Shown piece by piece: positions 44,488 to 53,048 of a DNA stretch of 64,000 nt. Positions within the stretch are counted from its first letter, which is position 1. Each line of letters opens with the position of its first letter. Where the stretch lies: NCBI RefSeq assembly GCF_030408715.1, contig NZ_CP047202.1, positions 832,294-896,293 of the forward strand, given 5' to 3'. The notes beneath the pieces are model-generated. The model saw nothing but the letters and a program-made list of their open reading frames with translations, was not told the DNA's origin and did not search any database. Both the position numbers and the translations under genes were made by a program. This stretch comes from Corynebacterium confusum. GTDB lineage: Bacteria > Actinomycetota > Actinomycetes > Mycobacteriales > Mycobacteriaceae.

Positions 44488-46209
44488 ATGCCCGCTCGTG
44501 TCCATGTGCACCGCCCGTTCAACCGGCGAATGTTCTTCCGCGGCACGCTCGTCGCCGCCCTGGGCGCTGCGGCGGCCCCGGCGCTGGCGGCATGTTCCGA
44601 TAGCCAGTCCAGCCAGCAGCCCGCACCGCGTGGCTACGACGGGGATCTGCGCGAGCTGGCCATCCCGCCGCTCTACGAAGGCTTGCTGGAGGGCACCGCC
44701 CGCACGTTTAACCTGCAGGTCCAGGCCGGGCATGCCGAGATCTTGCCCGGGCAGCCGCGCACGCGGACCTGGGGATTCAACGGCGACTACCTGGGCCCGA
44801 CGCTGCGCGCCAAGAAGGGCGAGGAGGTCAAGGTCCGCGTAGACAACAACCTGCCGGAGATGACCACCGTTCACTGGCACGGAATGAAGCTGCCAGCCTA
44901 TGCCGACGGCGGCCCGCACTCGCCCATCGAACCGGGGCAGAGCTGGGAGCCGTCCTGGACGGTAGCGCAGCCGGCTGCCACAGTGTGGTACCACCCGCAC
45001 CCGCACGGCCAGACCGCCGTGCAGGCCTACCGCGGCCTGGCCGGCATGTTCATCCTGGACGATGAGGTCTCCGAGTCGCTGGAAATCCCGCACGACTACG
45101 GGGTGGACGATATCCCGGTCGTCATCTGCGATCTCAAATTCACCGACGACGACCAGCTGGACAACCGGATCGATGACACCCTTGGCCTGATGGGCACCAC
45201 GCCGGTAGTCAACGGCCAGACCAACTGCTTCTTCCAGGCCACCACGCGCCGGGTGCGGCTGCGTTTCTTAAACGGCGCGACCATGCGCTTCTACACGCTT
45301 AGCCTGGACAACGACGCGCCCTTCCAGGTCATCGCCACGGACTCCGGGCTGCTGGGCGCCCCGGTGGAGGCCGACGATATCTTGATCGGCCCCGGCGAGC
45401 GCGTCGAAGCCTTGGTGGATCTGGCCCCGGGTGAGGAAATCAAGCTGGTCTCCCGCCCGCGCGAGGATCGCTTCGGCATCCCCGAAAACGGCGAATATAC
45501 CGTGGACTTCGGCTTCCAAGACTCCTTCGACCTGTTGACCCTGCGCGGCCCCCAGGATGACGCGCCGGAAGCCCCGCCGCTGCCGGCCAAGCTCGACCCG
45601 GCCGCGGACAAGACGCCCGATTCGGAGGGGCTTAAGGAGCGCACGTTCGTGCTTAATACCTTCCTTATTAACGGCGAGTCCATGGACATGGCGCGCGTGG
45701 ACGAGGTCATTGATCACGACAAGCCGGAAATCTGGCACGTGGAAAACGAGAACGCGGACTGGCCGCACAACTTCCACATCCACAACTCCCGCTTCAAGAT
45801 CCTGGAATTCAACGGGCGGGGGATTGAGGTTCCGACCCAGGGCTGGAAAGACACCATCGACCTTCCGCCGAAGGCGACGGCGACCCTCCTGGTGGAATTC
45901 GGCTATTACCCGGACCCGACCATCCCTTATATGTTCCACTGCCACATGCTCCTGCACGAGGACGAGGGCATGATGGGGCAGTTCGTCGTGGTCGAGCCCG
46001 GCGACGATCCCGACGTGCGCGTGAACCCGGCAGCGATGACCTTCGATGAGCACGCCGGGCACTCGTCCAATCACGCCCAGCACGGCTCTATCGATGCCTC
46101 CCGCAGCCCCTACGCGCCGACCAATCAGGCTCAGCCCGCGGCTGGTGCGAACGAGCCGGCGCCGCGCGGCAACCCCGGCGGGCACCAGTCCAATCTGGAC
46201 GCCAAGTAG
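44488..46209 (+). CDS. Exported multicopper oxidase (CueO-like)
   Basis: A 573-residue three-cupredoxin oxidase, expected to oxidise Cu(I) to Cu(II) outside the membrane and protect against copper. The N-terminus has a twin-arginine signal (NRRMFFRG) and then a lipobox-like ALAAC near residue 36, so it may be Tat-exported and lipid-anchored. The copper ligands are all present: TVHWHGMK, WYHPHPHGQ, NFHIHNSRF and FHCHMLLHEDEGMMG (type 1 Cys-His with Met). The C-terminal 55 residues form a His- and Pro-rich tail (DEHAGHSSNHAQHG), possibly a copper-binding extension. Confidence 0.93.
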   Translation: MPARVHVHRPFNRRMFFRGTLVAALGAAAAPALAACSDSQSSQQPAPRGYDGDLRELAIPPLYEGLLEGTARTFNLQVQAGHAEILPGQPRTRTWGFNGDYLGPTLRAKKGEEVKVRVDNNLPEMTTVHWHGMKLPAYADGGPHSPIEPGQSWEPSWTVAQPAATVWYHPHPHGQTAVQAYRGLAGMFILDDEVSESLEIPHDYGVDDIPVVICDLKFTDDDQLDNRIDDTLGLMGTTPVVNGQTNCFFQATTRRVRLRFLNGATMRFYTLSLDNDAPFQVIATDSGLLGAPVEADDILIGPGERVEALVDLAPGEEIKLVSRPREDRFGIPENGEYTVDFGFQDSFDLLTLRGPQDDAPEAPPLPAKLDPAADKTPDSEGLKERTFVLNTFLINGESMDMARVDEVIDHDKPEIWHVENENADWPHNFHIHNSRFKILEFNGRGIEVPTQGWKDTIDLPPKATATLLVEFGYYPDPTIPYMFHCHMLLHEDEGMMGQFVVVEPGDDPDVRVNPAAMTFDEHAGHSSNHAQHGSIDASRSPYAPTNQAQPAAGANEPAPRGNPGGHQSNLDAK

Positions 46210-46262
46210 CCAGCACAGCAGGCAAAGGGCATCCGGGCGGGGAGGAGCTCCGCGCGGTTGCC

Positions 46263-46268
46263 TATTGT
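46263..46268 (+). promoter_or_regulatory. Putative -10 box of the TRIC-family gene
   Basis: TATTGT ends 7 bases before ATG 46276. Confidence 0.45.
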
Positions 46269-46275
46269 GGAAAGC

Positions 46276-46986
46276 ATGCATGACGTCGATCCGATCATCT
46301 CCACCCTCTATCAAGTCTTTGATCTGATCGGGGTGGTCCTCAACGGCATCATCGGCGGGACGATTGCCCGCAAACGGGAATTCGACATCGTCGGCTTCAT
46401 TTTCCTCGCGTTGTTTTCGGCCCTGGCCGGCGGCATGATGCGCGACATGCTCATCGGGGCGGGCGCCGCCGCCGCTGTGTCCGACCCGGCCTACCTGGGG
46501 CTGGCCTGCGTGGGCGCGCTGGTGGCGTTCTTAACCGATCTCAAGGGCAAAATCTGGGAGATCTTCAAGGTCCACGGCGACGCCATCATCTTGGGCGTGT
46601 GGTCCACGACCGGGTGCGTTAAGGCGCTCTCCCACGGGATGCCGCTGATCGCCTGCGTGTTCATGGGCGTGCTGACCGCCGTGGGCGGGGGAATGATTCG
46701 CGACATCGCTTCGGGGCAGATTCCAGGCATCTTCGGCGGCAGCCCGCTCTATGCCGTGCCCGCCATTATTACGGGGGTGGTGATGGTGGGCTTTTCCATC
46801 TCCGGATTCCAGGCGCTCGGCATGTTGGTGGCGCCGCTGGTGGGCACGGGCCTGGCGGTGCTGGCCTACTGGCGCGGGTGGGTGTTGGCTCGCCCGGGGC
46901 GCGCGCCTGTGAAGTACACCGCGGAACACATGGCGCAGTTCGTGCGGCGCGCCGGAAACCGCTGGTGGGGGCAGCGCCGCAAGTAG
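46276..46986 (+). CDS. UPF0126/TRIC-family membrane channel protein
   Basis: A 236-residue protein with seven predicted spans built from two homologous halves. The repeated signature is LAGGMMRDMLIG in the first half and VGGGMIRDIASGQIP in the second, the hallmark of prokaryotic TRIC channels (UPF0126), which form trimeric cation channels; the physiological ion in bacteria is not settled. The C-terminal tail is short and basic. It stands alone in its orientation group, upstream of the serine operon. Confidence 0.88.
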   Translation: MHDVDPIISTLYQVFDLIGVVLNGIIGGTIARKREFDIVGFIFLALFSALAGGMMRDMLIGAGAAAAVSDPAYLGLACVGALVAFLTDLKGKIWEIFKVHGDAIILGVWSTTGCVKALSHGMPLIACVFMGVLTAVGGGMIRDIASGQIPGIFGGSPLYAVPAIITGVVMVGFSISGFQALGMLVAPLVGTGLAVLAYWRGWVLARPGRAPVKYTAEHMAQFVRRAGNRWWGQRRK

Positions 46987-47161
46987 TCGCGCGCTCGCGG
47001 CCGTGATAAATGGCCTGAAGCTGATAAAAATTATTCTGCAATTGTCGCTAAAGGGCTGAAAAAATCTTTGTCATTCGTGCAAAAAGGGCGGTCTTGTACG
47101 CGTTTAAACGGTACGACCGTATCGCTATAGCGCGATAAACCCGCTGGGTACACCGCATTTC

Positions 47162-47177
47162 TGAGTGTTTGATCACA
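47162..47177. promoter_or_regulatory. Weak GlxR-like half-palindrome upstream of the serine operon
   Basis: TGAGTGTTTGATCACA keeps a good TCACA half and a degenerate left half of the TGTGA-N6-TCACA type. It is 37 bases upstream of the predicted -35 element. Confidence 0.3.
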
Positions 47178-47203
47178 TTGCAGCCATTTTCTTGGATTTT
47201 GCA

Positions 47204-47217
47204 GCAAATTTATTTGC
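47204..47217. promoter_or_regulatory. Palindromic operator candidate at the serine-operon promoter
   Basis: GCAAAT-TT-ATTTGC, perfect 6-base arms, overlaps the predicted -35 box. It is placed for repression, possibly by the PAS-HTH regulator encoded at the end of the operon. Confidence 0.5.
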
Positions 47218-47242
47218 ACAATCCTTGGGGGAGGGATAAAGT
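47214..47242 (+). promoter_or_regulatory. Predicted promoter of the serine transporter-sdaA operon
   Basis: -35 TTGCAC (47214-47219), a 17-base spacer and -10 TAAAGT (47237-47242). The leader would be about 105 bases. The rest of the 46987-47213 gap holds AT-rich sequence and a short palindrome CGCTATAGCG near 47123. Confidence 0.6.
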
Positions 47243-47354
47243 TACAACTAACACGAAAGGGAAATCGAGTGGCGGCCGTCACAAGGGTTCCAGATGGCAG
47301 TCCCACCCGGGTCCTGAAAGTGGCTCACATATCGCACTACTGGGAGAGACAACA

Positions 47355-48725
47355 ATGTCCACAATCATCAACCCGCAGAACGCCGCCGGTTCAGAATCCG
47401 GCTCTGGCGATTCGCAGGCCGTCAACGCAAAGAACACGGCCACCCTTCTTGCCGACGAAAAGCCCACCGTCGATCCTCGCGGTTGGCACAAGACCGACAC
47501 GGTCTGGATGCTGAGCCTGTTCGGTACCGCAATTGGTGCCGGCGTCCTCTTCCTCCCGATCAACGCCGGCCAGGGCGGCATCATCCCGCTCATCATCATG
47601 ACGCTGGTTGCGTTCCCGATGACCTTCATGGCACACCGCGCGCTGACCCGCTTCATGCTCTCCAGCTCCAACCCGGACGCTGACCTGACTCAGGTGGTCG
47701 AGGAGCACTTCGGCCCGAAGGCCGGCATGGGCATGACCATCCTGTACTTCCTGTCGGTGTACCCGATTCTGCTGGTCTACTCGGTCACCATCGTCAACAC
47801 CGTCTCCAGCTTCATGCAGCACCAGCTGGGCATTGAGCCTCCGTCACGCTGGCTCCTGTCCGCCATCCTGGTCGGCGGCCTTATCCTGATTGTCCGCATG
47901 GGCAACGACTTCGTGGTCAAGGCCATGTCCGTCCTGGTCTTCCCGTTCATTGCCATCCTGGTCCTGCTGTCCTTGTACCTCATTCCGAACTGGTCGGGCG
48001 CGCTGTTCAGCACCTTCGACATGAGCGAGGTTTCCCGCGTCTCCGGCAACGGCTTGGGCGTTACCCTGCTGCTGCTGGTCCCAGTTATGGTCTTCTCCTT
48101 CAACCACTCGCCGATTATCTCCTCCTTCGCCAAGGCAAAGCGCCAGGAGTACGGTGCAGCTGCCGATAAGAAGACCGGTCAGGTCCTGGCTGCCGCTGAG
48201 GCCCTCATGGTCGGCGTGGTTATGTTCTTCGTCTTCAGCTGCGCGCTGTCCCTGTCCCCGGAGAACGTGGTAGAGGCCAAGGAACAAAACATCACCATCC
48301 TGTCCTACCTGGCTAACCACTTCGATGACCCGATTATCGCTTGGGTCGCCCCGATTGTCGCCATCATCGCCGTCGCCAAGTCCTTTCTGGGGCACTACCT
48401 CGGTGCGGCCGAAGGCTTCGAAGGTATCGTCGTGAAGTCCTCCGGTGGCCACCTGCAGCGCAACAAGGCTCTGGAAACCGGCACCCTCATCTTCATGCTG
48501 GTCTCCTCCTGGCTGGTCGCTTGGGCTAACCCATCCATCCTGGGCATGATTGAAACCCTGTGTGGCCCGACGATTGCCATCCTGCTCTTCCTGATGCCGC
48601 AGTACGCCATCTACAAGATTGACGCCCTGAAGAAGTTCCGCGGACACTTCGGCAACTACTTCATCACCGTCATCGGCATCGTGGCCGTTGCCACCATCGT
48701 CTACAACATCATCCAGGTCTTCTAA
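47355..48725 (+). CDS. HAAAP/SdaC-type serine (hydroxy/aromatic amino acid) transporter
   Basis: A 456-residue membrane protein of eleven or so spans. After a polar N-terminus of about 50 residues comes MLSLFGTAIGAGVLFLPINAG, the first-helix signature of the SdaC/TdcC family of proton-linked serine and threonine importers; FSFNHSPIISSFAK is the other family hallmark. Start ATG 47355 has GGGAGAG upstream. The next gene is L-serine dehydratase 72 bases on, so the natural substrate is almost surely L-serine, imported for use as carbon and nitrogen. Confidence 0.92.
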   Translation: MSTIINPQNAAGSESGSGDSQAVNAKNTATLLADEKPTVDPRGWHKTDTVWMLSLFGTAIGAGVLFLPINAGQGGIIPLIIMTLVAFPMTFMAHRALTRFMLSSSNPDADLTQVVEEHFGPKAGMGMTILYFLSVYPILLVYSVTIVNTVSSFMQHQLGIEPPSRWLLSAILVGGLILIVRMGNDFVVKAMSVLVFPFIAILVLLSLYLIPNWSGALFSTFDMSEVSRVSGNGLGVTLLLLVPVMVFSFNHSPIISSFAKAKRQEYGAAADKKTGQVLAAAEALMVGVVMFFVFSCALSLSPENVVEAKEQNITILSYLANHFDDPIIAWVAPIVAIIAVAKSFLGHYLGAAEGFEGIVVKSSGGHLQRNKALETGTLIFMLVSSWLVAWANPSILGMIETLCGPTIAILLFLMPQYAIYKIDALKKFRGHFGNYFITVIGIVAVATIVYNIIQVF

Positions 48726-48797
48726 GACCACTTCCTCCGCCCCCACTTCGGTAATCCCACTACGGGAATAGGAAAACTTCGGAAAGGTAATCCAGCC

Positions 48798-50171
<1,374 letters not shown>

Positions 50172-50239
50172 ACTTACGGTAATCGTAAGAAAAATCACAG
50201 CAAAATATTGAACAACTACCAGAGATAAGGAACGCGGAC

Positions 50240-51052
50240 ATGCACACGGCATTGAAAGACCTCATCACCTCCGCACCGGTGAAAGACACGGCCGACCTGC
50301 ATGCCCGCTACGTTCCCCTGGTTGAGTTCATGGGCCAAGCGATGGGCCCCAACTGTGAGGTTGTCCTGCACGACCTGACCGTGCCGGATGAGTCCATCAT
50401 CGCCATCGTTAACAGCCACATCAGTGGCCGAAAGGTCGGCGGCCCGGTTACGGACTTCGCCCTGTGGTTCATGAAGCAAGGCTCCCACGACTCCATCCCG
50501 TTCGTGGCGGGCTACCGCTCAGTGAACGCCGTCGGCCGAATCTGCCGTTCGTCCAGCTACTTCATCCGGGATGAGTCCAATGAACTCATCGGTATGGTTT
50601 GCGTGAACGTCGACATTACCGAGCTCGTCAATGTGCAGCGCCTTGCCGGCAGCCTCATTGGGGAATCCCGGGACAGTGCTGCCGAGGGGGCTCCCATGCC
50701 AACCACGGCCGAGGCCAAGCGCCGGGCGGTTGAGCTCGCGCAAGCCACGAGCGCGGCTGCCGTCTCCAACGCAACCAACACCGGTTCGGATGAGGCAGAG
50801 CAAGAAAACCACCACTCCCTGGAAAGCTTGCGGACCAACCTGGAATCCCTGCTGGAATCCATGCTGGATACTGCACTAGAAAAGCAAGGCGCTGCGCCAA
50901 ACCAGATGCGTCGAGACGAGCGTCTGGAGGTCGTTGCGGACCTTGAAGAAGCAGGCTTCTTCCTGCTCAAAGGCGGAATCGCCGCAGCCGCGGAGCGTCT
51001 GGAAGTCTCCGAGCCCACCGTGTACCGCGACCTCGTGAAGGTCCGGAGCTAA
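50240..51052 (+). CDS. PAS-like/HTH transcriptional regulator (YheO/DauR type)
   Basis: A 270-residue protein. The N-terminal YheO-like PAS domain (about residues 20-135; GPNCEVVLHDLTVPDESI and SSSYFIRDESNELIGMVCVNVDIT) is a small-molecule sensor. The C-terminal HTH_22 domain is LEEAGFFLLKGGIAAAAERL then EVSEPTVYRDL. An Ala/Glu-rich linker joins them, longer than usual. The same architecture is known in DauR, which controls D-arginine catabolism. Being the third gene after the transporter and sdaA, it probably senses serine or a product and controls the operon. A terminator follows. Confidence 0.87.
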   Translation: MHTALKDLITSAPVKDTADLHARYVPLVEFMGQAMGPNCEVVLHDLTVPDESIIAIVNSHISGRKVGGPVTDFALWFMKQGSHDSIPFVAGYRSVNAVGRICRSSSYFIRDESNELIGMVCVNVDITELVNVQRLAGSLIGESRDSAAEGAPMPTTAEAKRRAVELAQATSAAAVSNATNTGSDEAEQENHHSLESLRTNLESLLESMLDTALEKQGAAPNQMRRDERLEVVADLEEAGFFLLKGGIAAAAERLEVSEPTVYRDLVKVRS

Positions 51053-51081
51053 CGCAGCTCGGAGCTGCGATATGGAAGCGT

Positions 51082-51120
51082 CCCCGCAGGTGACCTGATG
51101 GTTACTTGCGGGGCGTTTTA
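51082..51120 (+). terminator. Terminator of the serine operon
   Basis: CCCCGCAGGTGACC (51082-51095) pairs with GGTTACTTGCGGGG (51100-51113) through two G-U-type positions around a 4-base loop, followed by CGTTTTA. A smaller hairpin CGCAGCTC/GAGCTGCG (51053-51069) precedes it. Confidence 0.85.
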
Positions 51121-51137
51121 AGCGATCTAGTAGGTCA

Positions 51138-51776
51138 TTAGACCTCGCCGCCTAGGTAGACGGGCACGCCGTGCTTGCGCATCGCGAGCTCGCAGGCGCG
51201 CTGTTCCCAGCCTAGGCTGCGCCCGTCGAGCTGCTGTTCTGACTCGGTGCTCGGATAGATAACGATCGTCTCCTGGTTGTGTAGCTCGTTGAGCTTGGCC
51301 GCGTCCACGTCCATGCGGGACATCAGGGCGCGCACGTCTTCGCGGATCCCCGTCGGGATGGGCATGGCACCGGAGATCCAGCGCGCATAGGTGCGCGGGG
51401 CGACGCTTAGAGCGTGGGCCATGCTGGCATTGTCCAAACCCAGCAGGTGCTGGGAGGCCTTGAGCTCGCCGCGGGTGATGGAGACGGATGTCTCGGTAAC
51501 CTCGTACTTAGCATCCGGCACATTCCACACGTGGATGGCCAATTCACGCAGGGTATCCGAGTTCAGTGGACGCGGGTCGGCTATCTCTGCGACCTCGTCC
51601 GCGTCCAATTCGGATTCATCGAGAGGGGAGACCGCGTGGACCTGGTCTAGCCAGCCGTCCAGGTTGGTGCCCTGGTCTAAGGCCTCGTCGATGAGCTTCT
51701 TGCGCACTTCTTGGAAGGTTTCGCCCCAGACCTCCAAGTCGTAGTCGAACTGGGCTGCGCTGATGATGTAGGTCAT
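51138..51776 (-). CDS. HTH-domain protein of unknown function
   Basis: A 212-residue cytosolic protein. A central helix-turn-helix is seen at residues 105-150 (LKASQHLLGLDNASMAHALS, then VAPRTYARWISGAMPIPTG), similar to DUF1870/YdiL and Cro-like domains. The N-terminal 100 residues are acidic and helical, and the C-terminal 60 carry no recognised motif. It may be a stand-alone regulator. The start ATG overlaps the stop of a 24-residue small ORF (ATGA), and GGAG lies 7 bases upstream inside that ORF. The gene stands between the serine-operon terminator and tRNA-Gln. Confidence 0.7.
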   Translation of the reverse strand: MTYIISAAQFDYDLEVWGETFQEVRKKLIDEALDQGTNLDGWLDQVHAVSPLDESELDADEVAEIADPRPLNSDTLRELAIHVWNVPDAKYEVTETSVSITRGELKASQHLLGLDNASMAHALSVAPRTYARWISGAMPIPTGIREDVRALMSRMDVDAAKLNELHNQETIVIYPSTESEQQLDGRSLGWEQRACELAMRKHGVPVYLGGEV

Positions 51777-51847
51777 GTGTTAACTCCTGGGGCAAAGATG
51801 AGGGGAGTGGTGGTGACGTGTTCGGTGAAGACACTTGTCTTGCGCAT
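51773..51847 (-). CDS. Small ORF (24 residues) coupled to the HTH gene
   Basis: ATG 51847 is preceded by GGAAGAGAG, a plausible ribosome site, and the 24 codons end in TGA that overlaps the HTH-gene start as ATGA. The peptide is hydrophilic at the start (MRKTSVFTEH) and Thr/Pro-rich later. It resembles no protein I know and could be a leader peptide that couples translation. It is supported only by position and ribosome site. Confidence 0.4.
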   Translation of the reverse strand: MRKTSVFTEHVTTTPLIFAPGVNT

Positions 51848-52091
51848 TTCGGACTCTCTTCCGTGGTCGATGGCCGGGACCTTTTCCCTTGCCGTCTGGT
51901 TTCGAGCTTATGCGTCGGCCAGATCCTTGTCTAGTACAGACGCCGGGAGTGCGAGCGTATACGGTTAAAGCTCAGTAATGCGCGTAGTGGCCGCCGATCG
52001 GGCACGGCAATCGTCAGAAGGTGACGACATGTTGACGACATAAGACCCGTAGAACCGCGCTAGAGCCCCCGGGCGGTCTAGTGGTGATATG
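51848..52091. other. Gap between the HTH unit and the tRNA-Gln terminator
   Basis: No gene is supported. It should hold the promoter of the small ORF/HTH unit on the minus strand, but no clear -35/-10 pair stands out. Confidence 0.4.
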
Positions 52092-52128
52092 AAAAATCCG
52101 CCCTACCAGTGGAAACTGGTTAGGGCGG
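52092..52128 (-). terminator. Terminator of tRNA-Gln
   Basis: On the minus strand CCGCCCTAACCAGT pairs with ACTGGTAGGGCGG (one bulged base) around a 4-base loop, followed by ATTTTTC. It lies 13 bases beyond the tRNA 3' end. Confidence 0.85.
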
Positions 52129-52140
52129 GTAAATGAAAAG

Positions 52141-52212
52141 CTTCCCCACCAGGACTCGAACCTAGAATGACGGTACCAAAAACCGTAGTGTTGCCGATTA
52201 CACCATGGGGAA
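52141..52212 (-). tRNA. tRNA-Gln (anticodon TTG)
   Basis: A 72-base cloverleaf. The acceptor TTCCCCA pairs with TGGGGAA. The D arm contains GTAATCGGC, and the anticodon stem ACGGT/ACCGT encloses the loop TTTTGGT with anticodon TTG. The T arm contains GGTTCGAGTCC. The discriminator is G, and no CCA is encoded. The terminator follows directly. Confidence 0.95.
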
Positions 52213-52390
52213 TCACGACGCTTCATTGATGAGGCGTTGTGCCCTAACAGACTACCTTACGGGCCGGGGATCGGAATAATCGGGTTGTGGCGCTGTAGCG
52301 AGGTCGGGCAATGGTGTTGTGGGGATTGGTGCGTGCTGGGGTGCTGGGCGGGTGACGGGCCCGGTGGTGCCTGCAGGGGGCATCGGCGGC

Positions 52391-52396
52391 TAGGCT
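52391..52396 (+). promoter_or_regulatory. Putative -10 box of the TetR-mfd unit (leaderless)
   Basis: TAGGCT ends 7 bases before ATG 52404. The same hexamer and spacing precede metG. Confidence 0.55.
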
Positions 52397-52403
52397 TTAA
52401 GGC

Positions 52404-53048
52404 ATGGTGAAACGACGCATGACGGGCCGCCAGCGGCGCGAACAGCTGCTGGCAGTGGGCCGGGCGGCCTTCGCGGAGCTAGGTTTCGACGGGGCCAGTG
52501 TCGAGGAGATTGCGGCGCGGGCTGGGGTCTCGAAGCCGGTGGTCTACGAGCACTTCGGGGGCAAGGAAGGCCTCTACGCCGTCGTTGTGGATCGGGAGAT
52601 GGTGGCGCTAGAGGGCGTTATTACGGAAGCGATCGACCACGGCAGCTGGCGGGAGCGCATTGAACAGGCCACGCTGGCGCTGTTGACCTACGTGGAGGAG
52701 GAAACCGACGGTTTCGTGATCCTGGTGCGCGACTCCAAGCCGGGCACGGAGCGCTCCTATGGGACGCTGCTGAACACGACGGTCGGCCAGGTCAGCTATA
52801 TACTGGGCCGGGCTTTTGCCCGCCGGGGTCTGGACGAGGAATTGGCTACGCTCTACGGGCAGGCGCTGGTTGGGATGGTTTCCACCACGGCACTATGGTG
52901 GCTGGATGTACGCCAGCCGGACAAAGAGGTCGTGGCCGCGCATATTGTTAATTTGTGTTGGAATGGGCTCTCCGGCATGCAAGCCCAGCCGAAGCTCGTC
53001 GCGCCGCCGGCTGGTGGCGCGGGGCAGACACAGGAAGAGGAGAATTAA
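52404..53048 (+). CDS. TetR-family regulator coupled to mfd
   Basis: A 214-residue regulator. The N-terminal HTH is seen as ASVEEIAARAGVSKPVVYEHF (about residues 33-53), with the usual AFAELGFDG before it; the rest is a helical sensor domain with a basic/Gln-rich tail. The stop overlaps the mfd start as TAATG, so regulator and repair factor are made together. I recall the same neighbour in C. glutamicum. The signal it senses is unknown; autoregulation would also set mfd levels. Confidence 0.9.
   Translation: MVKRRMTGRQRREQLLAVGRAAFAELGFDGASVEEIAARAGVSKPVVYEHFGGKEGLYAVVVDREMVALEGVITEAIDHGSWRERIEQATLALLTYVEEETDGFVILVRDSKPGTERSYGTLLNTTVGQVSYILGRAFARRGLDEELATLYGQALVGMVSTTALWWLDVRQPDKEVVAAHIVNLCWNGLSGMQAQPKLVAPPAGGAGQTQEEEN

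Noticed and set aside
46987..47354. T-box, leader-peptide attenuator or riboswitch before the serine transporter
   Set aside because: No T-box core, no run of serine codons in a short ORF and no terminator/antiterminator pair were seen. The promoter and operator explain the region better.
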